Position numbers and translations under genes: made by a program. From assembly GCF_001649575.2 (NCBI RefSeq), contig NC_051441.1, positions 12,693,913 through 12,757,912 on the forward strand: a DNA stretch of 64,000 nucleotides, read 5' to 3'. This DNA comes from Kryptolebias marmoratus. Its lineage: Eukaryota; Chordata; Actinopteri; Cyprinodontiformes; Rivulidae. This document shows positions 62,301-64,000 of the stretch, piece by piece (the first letter of the stretch is position 1; each line of letters begins with the position of its first letter). A model generated the notes under the pieces. It made no database searches. It was given only the letters and a program-made list of their open reading frames with translations, and was not told the origin of the DNA.

Positions 62301-64000
62301 ATGACAGAGAGGGGAAAAAAAAGTGGATGAGAGGGAGACAGAAAATGAAGCAGAGACTGAAAAGTAACTGTTAAACGTGTAAAAATAATGAGCTATTACT
62401 GGACAATTTAAGTAGGAACTGCCAATCTTTTTTTTTTTCTTTTTCTTTTTATTACACAATCATCTACTGGACAGGTCTCACCTACACCAACCAGTTAAAG
62501 CGGTTCTAAAGCATGTGAGTGTACGGACAAAAAGATTAAAATGTGGTTTACTAGAAAATTAAAAATGTGAACTGTGCTCGGTAAGAGATAAAGACATCTC
62601 ACCTCAGCTTGGAAACCTTCAACCAGGATGGCAACCAGCAAATTAAAGAGCACGTAATTTCCAAATGTCATCAGAGCTACGAAGTAGAGAGCAGCGAAGG
62701 GAGAGGTGGACGCCATGCCGTTGTACAGCACCATGTTCCAGTCCTCCTGAGTGAGAATCTGGAGCAAATTATCACACAAAGTGGAGCACATATCGTCTGT
62801 TTGTTTTTGCATATATACAAACTTTTCTTCATGAGCATATTCCAGAGGAATGTGGGTGGAACGGATTTGTTTTAGTACCTGAAAGACGGTGACGATGGCC
62901 CAAAGCAAGGAGTCAAAGTTCTTCCTGTCAGGCACTGTGTCTCCTGCCTCCGTCTTCAAACTGAACTTGCAGCCAAATATGTGCATCCCCAGAATGCTGC
63001 AACAAAAGATTTGTTTCTAACCACCACTAAATTCATGACAGACAAGGAAAAGAGCAACAACAAATTATATAGGAACTAGACATATTTATTTTAAAGAAAT
63101 AGGCAAATGCCTCTGAACAGTTTATGCACAAATAAAAAGACAAACGCAAAGTTTCTCCTGCTCTGTGTATTGTTATCACAGCCTCCCTCCCCTTACAGCC
63201 TCTTGCTAATTGATTTTCTCTGCACTGTACTGCACCTGAAATCAGCATGTTACCTGAAGATGAAGATAAAGAGCATGAGCAGCATACAGAAGGTGGCCAC
63301 GTTGTCCATCGTCTTCATCAGCACCACAAGCTGCCGTCTCAGCGCCGGCATGAACCTCACCAGCTTAATGACCCTCAACAGCCTGAACGTCCTCAGCACT
63401 GACAGACCGCCATCTGCCTGGCCGATGATCTCACACACGCTGGGGTTGTGTGTTCCAACGGGCAATTATGTGGACAGAAAGAGAGGAAGGAAAACGTGGA
63501 GAAATAATAAAGATATGTGGTAATAATTGGCGGAATAAAAATGTACATTGGTATGATCTGAAGAAGAGACATCAGGGCAGGCCAATTTATGTTAAATAAG
63601 CTTCTCAGCATGTTCCAATGCTGCACATTTGTTACTTCTTTAATAAGAATAAAAGAAACATCAGTGAAAAACTCCACAATACTTTCAATTTTCCTTTGGA
63701 GTTAGTTAAAATATTTTTCATTTCAGTTTTTTTTTAGTTTCACAAGAAAATACGTCAAGAAAAAGTAACTTTTCTGGACATGATGGTTTGTCTTTCCTTT
63801 TATGTGTTAGAGCTTCATTAAATGTGCAGCATTTAGGCGTTTGTCACATGTTTGGACAAAAGGGACACAGGGACAAGATTTCAATTTTGGTGATTCACAG
63901 ACCTGATGATGACAATGATGCCGTCGAAGATGTTGTACGGGTTCCTCAAGTACTCGAAGAAGCCAAAAGCAGTGAGCTTAAGGATCATCTCCAGGGTGAA
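22661..64000 (-). CDS. cacna1i: Cav3.3 T-type voltage-gated calcium channel alpha-1 subunit (partial gene, 5' end outside window)
   Basis: Spliced from 27 exons listed separately, about 1639 residues plus the stop. Human Cav3.3 is about 2220 residues, so roughly the first 600 (domain I, start of domain II) are missing beyond 64000. The protein is a plasma-membrane channel that opens at low voltage and carries transient Ca2+ current in neurons. Visible hallmarks are the S4 arginine/lysine ladders of domains II, III and IV, pore-loop filter residues E (TQEDW), D (SKDGW) and D (TGDNW), S6 helices, and no IQ or beta-subunit-binding motif, as expected for Cav3. Family-specific sequence points to Cav3.3 and away from Cav3.1 and Cav3.2: [10 protein letters not shown] in IIIS1, RRKAQKLPYY in the III-IV linker, SYSPAQE, and the SLQTTLE and SLSLTSL blocks of the tail. 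All introns are GT-AG and phases agree throughout. Two C-terminal junctions are uncertain. Teleosts can keep duplicate copies (a/b), which I cannot distinguish. Confidence 0.9.
23579..23724 (-). CDS. cacna1i: cacna1i exon: C-terminal tail, EFFHS / SWASFRS segment
   Basis: Reads (E)[19 protein letters not shown], then [20 protein letters not shown] and AHRKMLCAQ. It matches AEFFHP and GSWASLRSPR of mammalian Cav3.3. The preferred acceptor is cctacag|AG (phase 1). Alternatives are ACAGAG|TTC (start 23722, phase 0) and an upstream in-frame acceptor ctctccag|AAGG that would start at 23844 and add 40 codons, including four Glu and ten Gly. The donor is CAG|GTAACA. Confidence 0.75.
23762..23804 (-). 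repeat. Purine triplet repeat (GAA)4(GGA)10
   Basis: On the minus strand four GAA units are followed by ten GGA units, ending about 37 bases before the main acceptor of the EFFHS exon. If the upstream acceptor at 23844 is used, it encodes E4G10 in frame. If intronic, it is a GAR-type splicing-enhancer-like tract. Confidence 0.9.
24830..24965 (-). CDS. cacna1i: cacna1i exon: variable C-terminal tail (3' end uncertain)
   Basis: The acceptor tttctctttcag|GGA is strong, and the open frame reads [20 protein letters not shown], then [20 protein letters not shown]. This Ser/Glu/Gly-rich stretch is much more GC-rich than its surroundings. The donor is unclear. ACTG|GTACTG at 24828-24829 gives the phase 1 that both possible CAG acceptors of the next exon need. 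GAG|GTGGAA at 24799-24800 is phase 0 and would need the GAG acceptor. Without splicing the frame meets a TAA near 24745. I do not recognise the mammalian EEIPFNP block in it. Confidence 0.6.
26181..26318 (-). CDS. cacna1i: cacna1i exon: C-terminal tail, DDLSLDE segment
   Basis: 46 codons, [20 protein letters not shown], then [20 protein letters not shown] and LSLEGK. It aligns with VQLAETEAFSLNSDRSSSIL and GDDLSLED of mammalian Cav3.3. The acceptor is a tandem CAGCAG, so the first glutamine may be included or skipped (start at 26318 or 26315). Donor AAG|GTGTGT; phase 0. Confidence 0.85.
26615..27325. mobile_element. Foldback / MITE-like element with long inverted arms (family C)
   Basis: The left part runs from a CCTTAAAGGGAAAGTTCAGA terminus through TTACCTGTTGTAGG and a GAACAACCTCAGCTTGGAG block. 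The reverse complement of the right part repeats it in order: TACCTGTTGTAGAG, GAACAACCTCGATTTGGAG, then toward the end CATCTTTTGAAATGGGG. The arms are therefore diverged inverted repeats of roughly 200 bases around an unrelated centre. No transposase is encoded, so this is a non-autonomous DNA element. Confidence 0.65.
29220..29700 (+). repeat. Dispersed repeat family B, copy 1
   Basis: Shares ordered blocks with 39195-39600: CTCATCGCAAACTTTGAAAT, ATATCAAATGGGGCAATTTG, CACTCCAGTAGTTTTCTGGA, CACTCAATGTAAACAAAGCA and finally TGCAATGAGTACCTT. It has no coding capacity. Confidence 0.65.
31860..32009 (-). CDS. cacna1i: cacna1i exon: C-terminal LDSVSL / FHHYSSP segment
   Basis: 50 codons, [20 protein letters not shown], then [20 protein letters not shown] and [10 protein letters not shown]. 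Mammalian Cav3.3 has ENLWLDSVSLIIKDSLEGEL and [17 protein letters not shown], so this exon is decisive for paralogue identity. The C-x-x-C pair is retained. The 8.0 kb intron before it ends in a degenerate TG-rich tract without a normal pyrimidine tract, then TTCCAG|GAG. Donor GAG|GTACCA. Confidence 0.93.
32012..32100 (-). repeat. Degenerate (TG)n tract at splice acceptor
   Basis: On the transcribed strand the last 90 intron bases alternate TG, CG and TA dinucleotides (for example GTGTGCGTGCGTGTGTATGT) up to TTCCAG. The tract replaces the usual pyrimidine tract and could bind UG-repeat proteins such as TDP-43 or CELF. Confidence 0.8.
33673..33706. repeat. Perfect inverted repeat (16-base arms, 2-base loop)
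   Basis: CTGCCAGATTGGTTTC is followed by TG and its exact reverse complement. Either strand would form a tight hairpin. It lies in the 8.0 kb intron. Confidence 0.9.
34559..35593 (+). mobile_element. Degraded Tc1/mariner-type element with terminal inverted repeats
   Basis: The left end (TACAGCGACTTGCCAAAATT) and the reverse complement of the right end (TACAGTGACATGCAAAAGTT) match as terminal inverted repeats, each continuing into TTGG-CAC. The interior keeps Tc1-like phrases such as CATGGAAGAGTTGTCAAAGG and GGAAAGCCTTTCCTGTGCCC, but the frame is broken. It is about 1.03 kb, shorter than an intact element, and surely inactive. Confidence 0.65.
36440..37120 (+). pseudogene. Tc1-like transposase pseudogene
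   Basis: Frame-broken remains read [17 protein letters not shown] at about 36520 (resembling the helix-turn-helix part) and [16 protein letters not shown] at about 36910 (resembling VMVWGCISG...G.L of the catalytic core). TTTTCCAGGGACATCAAGGC and TTTTTCAACAAAATGTGAGC then stand where Tc1 proteins have FQ...FQQDNA. Stops and shifts interrupt it. Ends are approximate; inverted repeats were not found. Confidence 0.6.
37110..37470 (-). repeat. Foldback element arm (family C)
   Basis: AAGATGGCAGCAATCCACTT is followed by a TTTCAAACCGAAATCTTTC block and ends CCCTACTTCAAAAGGTCGAA. This is the right-arm order of the 26615 element. Confidence 0.5.
38914..39190. repeat. Foldback element, short copy (family C)
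   Basis: Both termini are present: TTAAAGCAGTAGCTCAGATT at the left and CCTACTTCAAAAGTTCTGAA at the right, with ATCTTACCTGCTGTGGACAG in the left arm. It is an internally deleted copy. Confidence 0.55.
39195..39600 (+). repeat. Dispersed repeat family B, copy 2
   Basis: Matches 29220-29700 in order (GCTCATTGCAAACTATAAAA, ATATCAAATGGTGCAGTTTG, TTACTCCAGTAGTTTTCCAG, TTGCAATGAGTACCTT). It abuts a foldback copy, so the two may be parts of one composite element. Confidence 0.65.
40010..40468 (-). CDS. cacna1i: cacna1i exon: domain IV S6 and proximal C-terminus
   Basis: 153 codons. [10 protein letters not shown] opens the exon, [20 protein letters not shown] forms IVS6, and [20 protein letters not shown] with [11 protein letters not shown] forms the acidic proximal tail. 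A Gly/Arg-rich variable part ([21 protein letters not shown]) follows, ending [32 protein letters not shown] and YSPAQ are Cav3.3 hallmarks. The donor CAA|GTGAGT has a (TG)n tract 12-30 bases downstream in the intron. Phase 0 at both ends. Confidence 0.93.
40469..43314 (-). other. cacna1i: cacna1i intron (2.8 kb)
   Basis: Mostly AT-rich sequence with no extra exon recognised. It contains a family A copy at about 42830-43200. Confidence 0.7.
42830..43200 (-). repeat. Dispersed repeat family A copy, minus orientation
   Basis: Blocks in reverse order: GTTAGCAAAACATCTCATGG, TCATTGGATGTACATCTACA, AATGTCAGCCACAGCCAAC, then GATAATGAGCTAAAATGTGG and CCTTCAAGGACTGCTGGGC. Confidence 0.6.
43315..43436 (-). 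CDS. cacna1i: cacna1i exon: domain IV pore loop and filter
   Basis: Reads [20 protein letters not shown], then [20 protein letters not shown] and K. The aspartate of TGDNW is the domain IV filter residue. [11 protein letters not shown] and LFQVSTGD are the Cav3.3 forms (Cav3.1/3.2 have LFRVSTGD). Acceptor ctcag|T; donor AAG|GTATGC. Confidence 0.94.
43840..43985 (-). repeat. Dispersed repeat family A, partial copy
   Basis: TCTCTGGATGTACATCTACA is followed by TTGATTGCCACAGCCAACTG. It lies inside the 638-base intron upstream of the domain IV pore exon (that is, between the S5 and pore exons). Confidence 0.55.
44075..44153 (-). CDS. cacna1i: cacna1i exon: domain IV S5
   Basis: Encodes [20 protein letters not shown], then [19 protein letters not shown] is the usual IVS5. 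Acceptor tgcag|GTG; donor CTTG|GTGAGT, phase 1. Confidence 0.93.
44154..48575 (-). other. cacna1i: cacna1i intron (4.4 kb)
   Basis: AT-rich with a short (AAAT)n run near 45221-45240. The interval 46540-46900 looks single-copy. No exon, RNA gene or recognisable transposon was found. Confidence 0.6.
48576..48646 (-). CDS. cacna1i: cacna1i exon: domain IV S4 end and S4-S5 linker
   Basis: 24 codons, [20 protein letters not shown] then ALPQ, continuing the IVS4 positive ladder and the linker that couples sensor to gate. Donor CAG|GTACGA; phase 0 exit. Confidence 0.93.
48902..49035 (-). CDS. cacna1i: cacna1i exon: domain IV S3-S4 voltage sensor
   Basis: Reads [20 protein letters not shown], then [20 protein letters not shown] and RIAR. 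The block is almost invariant in the family; [14 protein letters not shown] fits Cav3.3. Acceptor tctag|G; donor CGAG|GTAAAG splits the next valine codon. Confidence 0.94.
49036..50559 (-). other. cacna1i: cacna1i intron (1.5 kb)
   Basis: Nothing recognisable apart from AT-rich sequence. The end next to the domain IV S2 exon donor is UG-rich on the transcribed strand. Confidence 0.6.
50560..50669 (-). CDS. cacna1i: cacna1i exon: domain IV S2
   Basis: Encodes [20 protein letters not shown], then [17 protein letters not shown]. This is IVS2 and the S2-S3 loop. The donor CAG|GTACAT is followed at once by a TGTGTGTTTCTGTG tract, a UG-rich sequence at a splice site. 110 bases, ending after two bases of the arginine codon. 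Confidence 0.93.
50670..51485 (-). other. cacna1i: cacna1i intron (816 bases)
   Basis: No exon or repeat recognised. A CA-rich tract lies near the acceptor end. Confidence 0.6.
51486..51637 (-). CDS. cacna1i: cacna1i exon: III-IV linker end and domain IV S1
   Basis: Reads (K)[20 protein letters not shown], then [20 protein letters not shown] and [10 protein letters not shown]. The direct RRKAQ-LPYY junction and SLEHYNQP are the Cav3.3 forms. In Cav3.1 and Cav3.2 optional exons can be inserted at this point. I saw none clearly in the 470-base upstream intron. Acceptor aacag|AGG; donor CAC|GTAATG; ends in phase 0. Confidence 0.92.
52108..52300 (-). CDS. cacna1i: cacna1i exon: domain III S6 and III-IV linker
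   Basis: Encodes [20 protein letters not shown], then [20 protein letters not shown] and [20 protein letters not shown] with KKRR. This is IIIS6 followed by the highly charged III-IV linker. The donor AGGA|GTAAGA leaves one base, so the junction reads RRKAQ with the next exon. Skipping this donor would add a basic intronic extension, which I take to be non-coding. Confidence 0.93.
52501..52590 (-). CDS. cacna1i: cacna1i exon: domain III selectivity filter
   Basis: 30 codons, [20 protein letters not shown] then [10 protein letters not shown]. The aspartate in SKDGW is the domain III filter residue that distinguishes T-type channels from high-voltage-activated channels, which have Glu there. 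Acceptor tctag|GCC; donor CAG|GTATCT. Confidence 0.94.
52692..52817 (-). CDS. cacna1i: cacna1i exon: domain III pore turret
   Basis: Reads [20 protein letters not shown], then [20 protein letters not shown] and GQ. It contains an extracellular N-glycosylation sequon (NIT) and two turret cysteines. [11 protein letters not shown] leads into the pore loop. 126 bases, phase 0 at both ends. Confidence 0.93.
53326..53452 (-). CDS. cacna1i: cacna1i exon: domain III S4-S5 linker and S5
   Basis: Encodes (R)[19 protein letters not shown], then [20 protein letters not shown] and GVQ. APGLK separates it from the AQGLK of Cav3.1. Acceptor ttttag|G; donor CAG|GTGGGC; ends in phase 0. Confidence 0.93.
53453..54504 (-). 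other. cacna1i: cacna1i intron (1.05 kb) with large (TGGA)n array
   Basis: Contains the tetranucleotide array described separately; the remainder is AT-rich and featureless. Confidence 0.7.
54145..54302. repeat. (CCAT)n / (TGGA)n tetranucleotide array
   Basis: About 39 uninterrupted units, followed by two CATT units. On the minus strand it reads TGGATGGATGG, the same tail sequence that closes the LINE relic near 19540, so it may have grown from a LINE tail. Confidence 0.95.
54505..54683 (-). CDS. cacna1i: cacna1i exon: domain III S3-S4 voltage sensor
   Basis: Reads [20 protein letters not shown], then [19 protein letters not shown] (IIIS3). The IIIS4 ladder [18 protein letters not shown] follows. 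Acceptor ggcag|GTT; donor CAG|GTAAAC with a split arginine codon. The loop before S4 is one or two residues shorter than in mammals (MAGGAK versus LASAGGAK). Confidence 0.92.
55235..55690. mobile_element. Teleost interspersed repeat with (TCAA)n tail
   Basis: Starts with a (TCAA)n run, then ATTTTATTTGTATAGCACAT and CAAGGTGCTTTACATAAT, a very common ray-finned-fish repeat signature. TGGGTTTTAAGTTGAGATTT, GGAAGTTTGTTCCAAATTTG and the CTTCTCCT-type end belong to the same unit. It contains the N gap. Class (SINE- or LINE-derived) is not resolved. Confidence 0.65.
55405..55409. other. Assembly gap (5 N) with identical 13-base flanks
   Basis: CACTCTAACCCTA occurs immediately left (55392-55404) and right (55410-55422) of the five Ns. 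Such identical flanks usually mean two contig ends that actually overlap. Confidence 0.9.
55790..55925 (-). repeat. Foldback element arm (family C)
   Basis: AAACTGAGGTCATTAAAAGG, a TTACAACAGTTAACCCCACT piece and CTAAAGATCTGACTTGTCAC match the right-arm end of the 26615 element. Confidence 0.5.
57197..57265 (-). CDS. cacna1i: cacna1i exon: domain III S2
   Basis: 23 codons, [20 protein letters not shown] then TLK, forming most of IIIS2. FVGEMTLK is the Cav3.3 variant. Small phase-0 exon with acceptor tgcag|GAA and donor AAG|GTAATG. Confidence 0.92.
57444..57567 (-). CDS. cacna1i: cacna1i exon: domain III S1
   Basis: Reads [20 protein letters not shown], then [31 protein letters not shown] is the Cav3.3 form (Cav3.1/3.2 have THKMFDHVVL). 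A serine replaces the usual leucine in FIF-NC. 124 bases joined with the two bases left by the previous exon; ends in phase 0 at CTG|GTAAAT. Confidence 0.92.
57568..59193 (-). other. cacna1i: cacna1i intron (1.6 kb)
   Basis: AT-rich. It includes a short LINE-tail relic at 58738-58778 and no additional exon. Confidence 0.6.
58738..58778 (-). mobile_element. Short LINE 3' tail relic
   Basis: On the minus strand it reads AAAGCGGGTCAAGAAAATGG followed by ATAGATGGATGGATG. This resembles the GCGG..AAGAAAATGGATGG tail of the LINE family seen at 19125-19550. Only the last 40 bases survive. Confidence 0.5.
59194..59294 (-). CDS. cacna1i: cacna1i exon: end of II-III linker, pre-IIIS1
   Basis: Encodes [20 protein letters not shown], then [13 protein letters not shown]. 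Mammalian Cav3.3 has TLCFRVRKMIDVYKPDWCEV and REDWSVYLFSPEN, a diagnostic match. The donor AACAA|GTGAGC splits the next lysine codon; reading through it would hit an immediate TGA. The intron just upstream of the acceptor is UG-rich. Confidence 0.9.
59825..60508 (-). CDS. cacna1i: cacna1i large exon: central II-III linker
   Basis: 228 residues of cytoplasmic linker, the least conserved part of the channel. Landmarks are [12 protein letters not shown] near residue 25, a histidine cluster [17 protein letters not shown] near residue 85, [21 protein letters not shown], and the closing [20 protein letters not shown] followed by DDIDY. Mammalian Cav3.3 has the same order (ASRRSSWNSL, HAHHIHH, RTLSL, HEDCNGR, KDVF, EEEIDY), which supports the continuous frame. 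The usual basic run after SSW-SL is replaced by a Ser/Pro-rich stretch. Acceptor ctcag|TAT; donor TAT|GTGAGT; phase 0 at both ends. Confidence 0.85.
60726..60880 (-). CDS. cacna1i: cacna1i exon: II-III linker, TPNGHLDPS segment
   Basis: Reads [20 protein letters not shown], then [20 protein letters not shown] and [21 protein letters not shown] and LGSRK-SV-SLGR are shared with Cav3.3. Serines after basic residues (RKNS) resemble kinase sites, which is an inference. Acceptor ggcag|AC; donor ATG|GTAAGT; 155 bases. Confidence 0.88.
60881..62201 (-). other. cacna1i: cacna1i intron (1.3 kb)
   Basis: Contains a family A copy (about 61670-61960) and otherwise unremarkable sequence. Confidence 0.65.
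61670..61960 (+). repeat. Dispersed repeat family A copy
   Basis: Shows ATAGGCATTTTTGTGTTTGC, TTAGCTGTGGCAGCCATCTT, TTGTAGATGTATATGCAATT and CCAGTGGTTCATAAGGTGTG in the usual order, ending in a CACACACA run and GGCGGGCAATAAGCATAT-like sequence. Confidence 0.65.
62202..62292 (-). CDS. cacna1i: cacna1i exon: start of II-III linker
   Basis: Encodes [20 protein letters not shown], then [11 protein letters not shown]. Mammalian Cav3.3 has [16 protein letters not shown] at this place, one of the better paralogue-specific matches. This is the acidic cytoplasmic segment directly after IIS6. 91 bases, ending in phase 1 at CTCTCGG|GTATG. Confidence 0.9.
62603..62758 (-). CDS. cacna1i: cacna1i exon: domain II selectivity filter and S6
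   Basis: Begins [17 protein letters not shown]. The glutamate is the domain II filter residue of the EEDD ring. It continues through S6 ([28 protein letters not shown]). 156 bases, phase 0 at both ends. The donor is GAG|GTGAGA. Confidence 0.93.
62879..62996 (-). CDS. cacna1i: cacna1i exon: domain II S5 end and pore turret
   Basis: Encodes [19 protein letters not shown], then [21 protein letters not shown]. This is the extracellular turret and the first pore helix of domain II. The block is near-identical in all vertebrate Cav3 channels; the SLKTEAGDT variant fits Cav3.3/Cav3.2. The 118-base exon ends in phase 0. Confidence 0.92.
63254..63439 (-). CDS. cacna1i: cacna1i exon: domain II S3-S5 with voltage sensor
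   Basis: Completes IIS3 ([12 protein letters not shown]), then the S4 ladder [20 protein letters not shown] with a positive residue every third position. The S4-S5 linker ([15 protein letters not shown]) and S5 ([11 protein letters not shown]) follow. GQADGG and FMPALRR agree with Cav3.3; Cav3.1 has GQQGGG. Acceptor cccag|C; donor CAG|GTAA; 186 bases, both ends split a codon after two bases. Confidence 0.92.
63903..64000 (-). CDS. cacna1i: cacna1i exon: domain II S2-S3 (cut by window edge)
   Basis: Reads [14 protein letters not shown], then [16 protein letters not shown]. This is the end of IIS2, the short S2-S3 loop and the start of IIS3. NPYNIFDG is invariant in Cav3 channels. The donor is CAG|GT with two bases of a serine codon carried into the next exon. 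Its 5' boundary lies beyond the window. Confidence 0.9.

Noticed and set aside
1..64000. tRNA, rRNA, microRNA or snoRNA genes
   Set aside because: Looked for cloverleaf boxes and conserved cores by eye and found none convincing; a covariance-model scan would be needed to exclude them.

Overview
This is vertebrate, almost certainly teleost, nuclear DNA. It is AT-rich with GT-AG introns, (CA)n, (TA)n and (CCAT)n microsatellites, Tc1/mariner and LINE relics, fold-back MITE-like elements and an interspersed repeat with the (TCAA)n tail common in ray-finned fish. There is no prokaryotic, organellar or CRISPR content. Some dispersed repeats resemble ones I associate with killifish and livebearers, but that is only an impression.

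The only protein-coding gene I can support fills the right two thirds of the window on the minus strand. It is the 3' part of a T-type voltage-gated calcium channel alpha-1 subunit, best matched to Cav3.3 (cacna1i). I placed 27 coding exons from 64000 (domain II S2-S3) down to a TGA stop at 22661-22663. Exon phases agree at every junction, and the spliced reading frame gives about 1639 residues. Domain II (partial), the II-III linker, domains III and IV and the whole cytoplasmic C-terminus are present. Domain I and the start of domain II lie beyond position 64000. Selectivity-filter residues E (II), D (III) and D (IV) are visible, as expected of the EEDD filter of T-type channels. Paralogue assignment rests on the IIIS1 region, the RRKAQ-LPYY splice junction in the III-IV linker, the SYSPAQE...LDSVSL segment and the SLQTTLE / TSPG...DS-DPSDE / [12 protein letters not shown] blocks of the tail.

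Layout: 1-335 looks like the 3' UTR end of an unidentified plus-strand gene converging on cacna1i. Positions 340-21600 are intergenic, with dispersed repeats, a decamer tandem repeat, a LINE relic, microsatellites and a few single-copy stretches that might be conserved non-coding elements. About 21600-22660 is the probable cacna1i 3' UTR, with an LTR-like TATA/ATTAAA pair on the opposite strand. Positions 22661-64000 hold the cacna1i exons and introns. The two largest introns (8.0 and 5.5 kb) carry transposon relics.

I found no new biological system. The most useful leads concern alternative splicing of the Cav3.3 C-terminus: an in-frame tandem acceptor with a (GAA)4(GGA)10 tract, a NAGNAG acceptor, UG-rich tracts at both ends of one intron, and an unresolved weak-donor exon. 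A spurious-looking assembly gap and a foldback element family are also worth checking.
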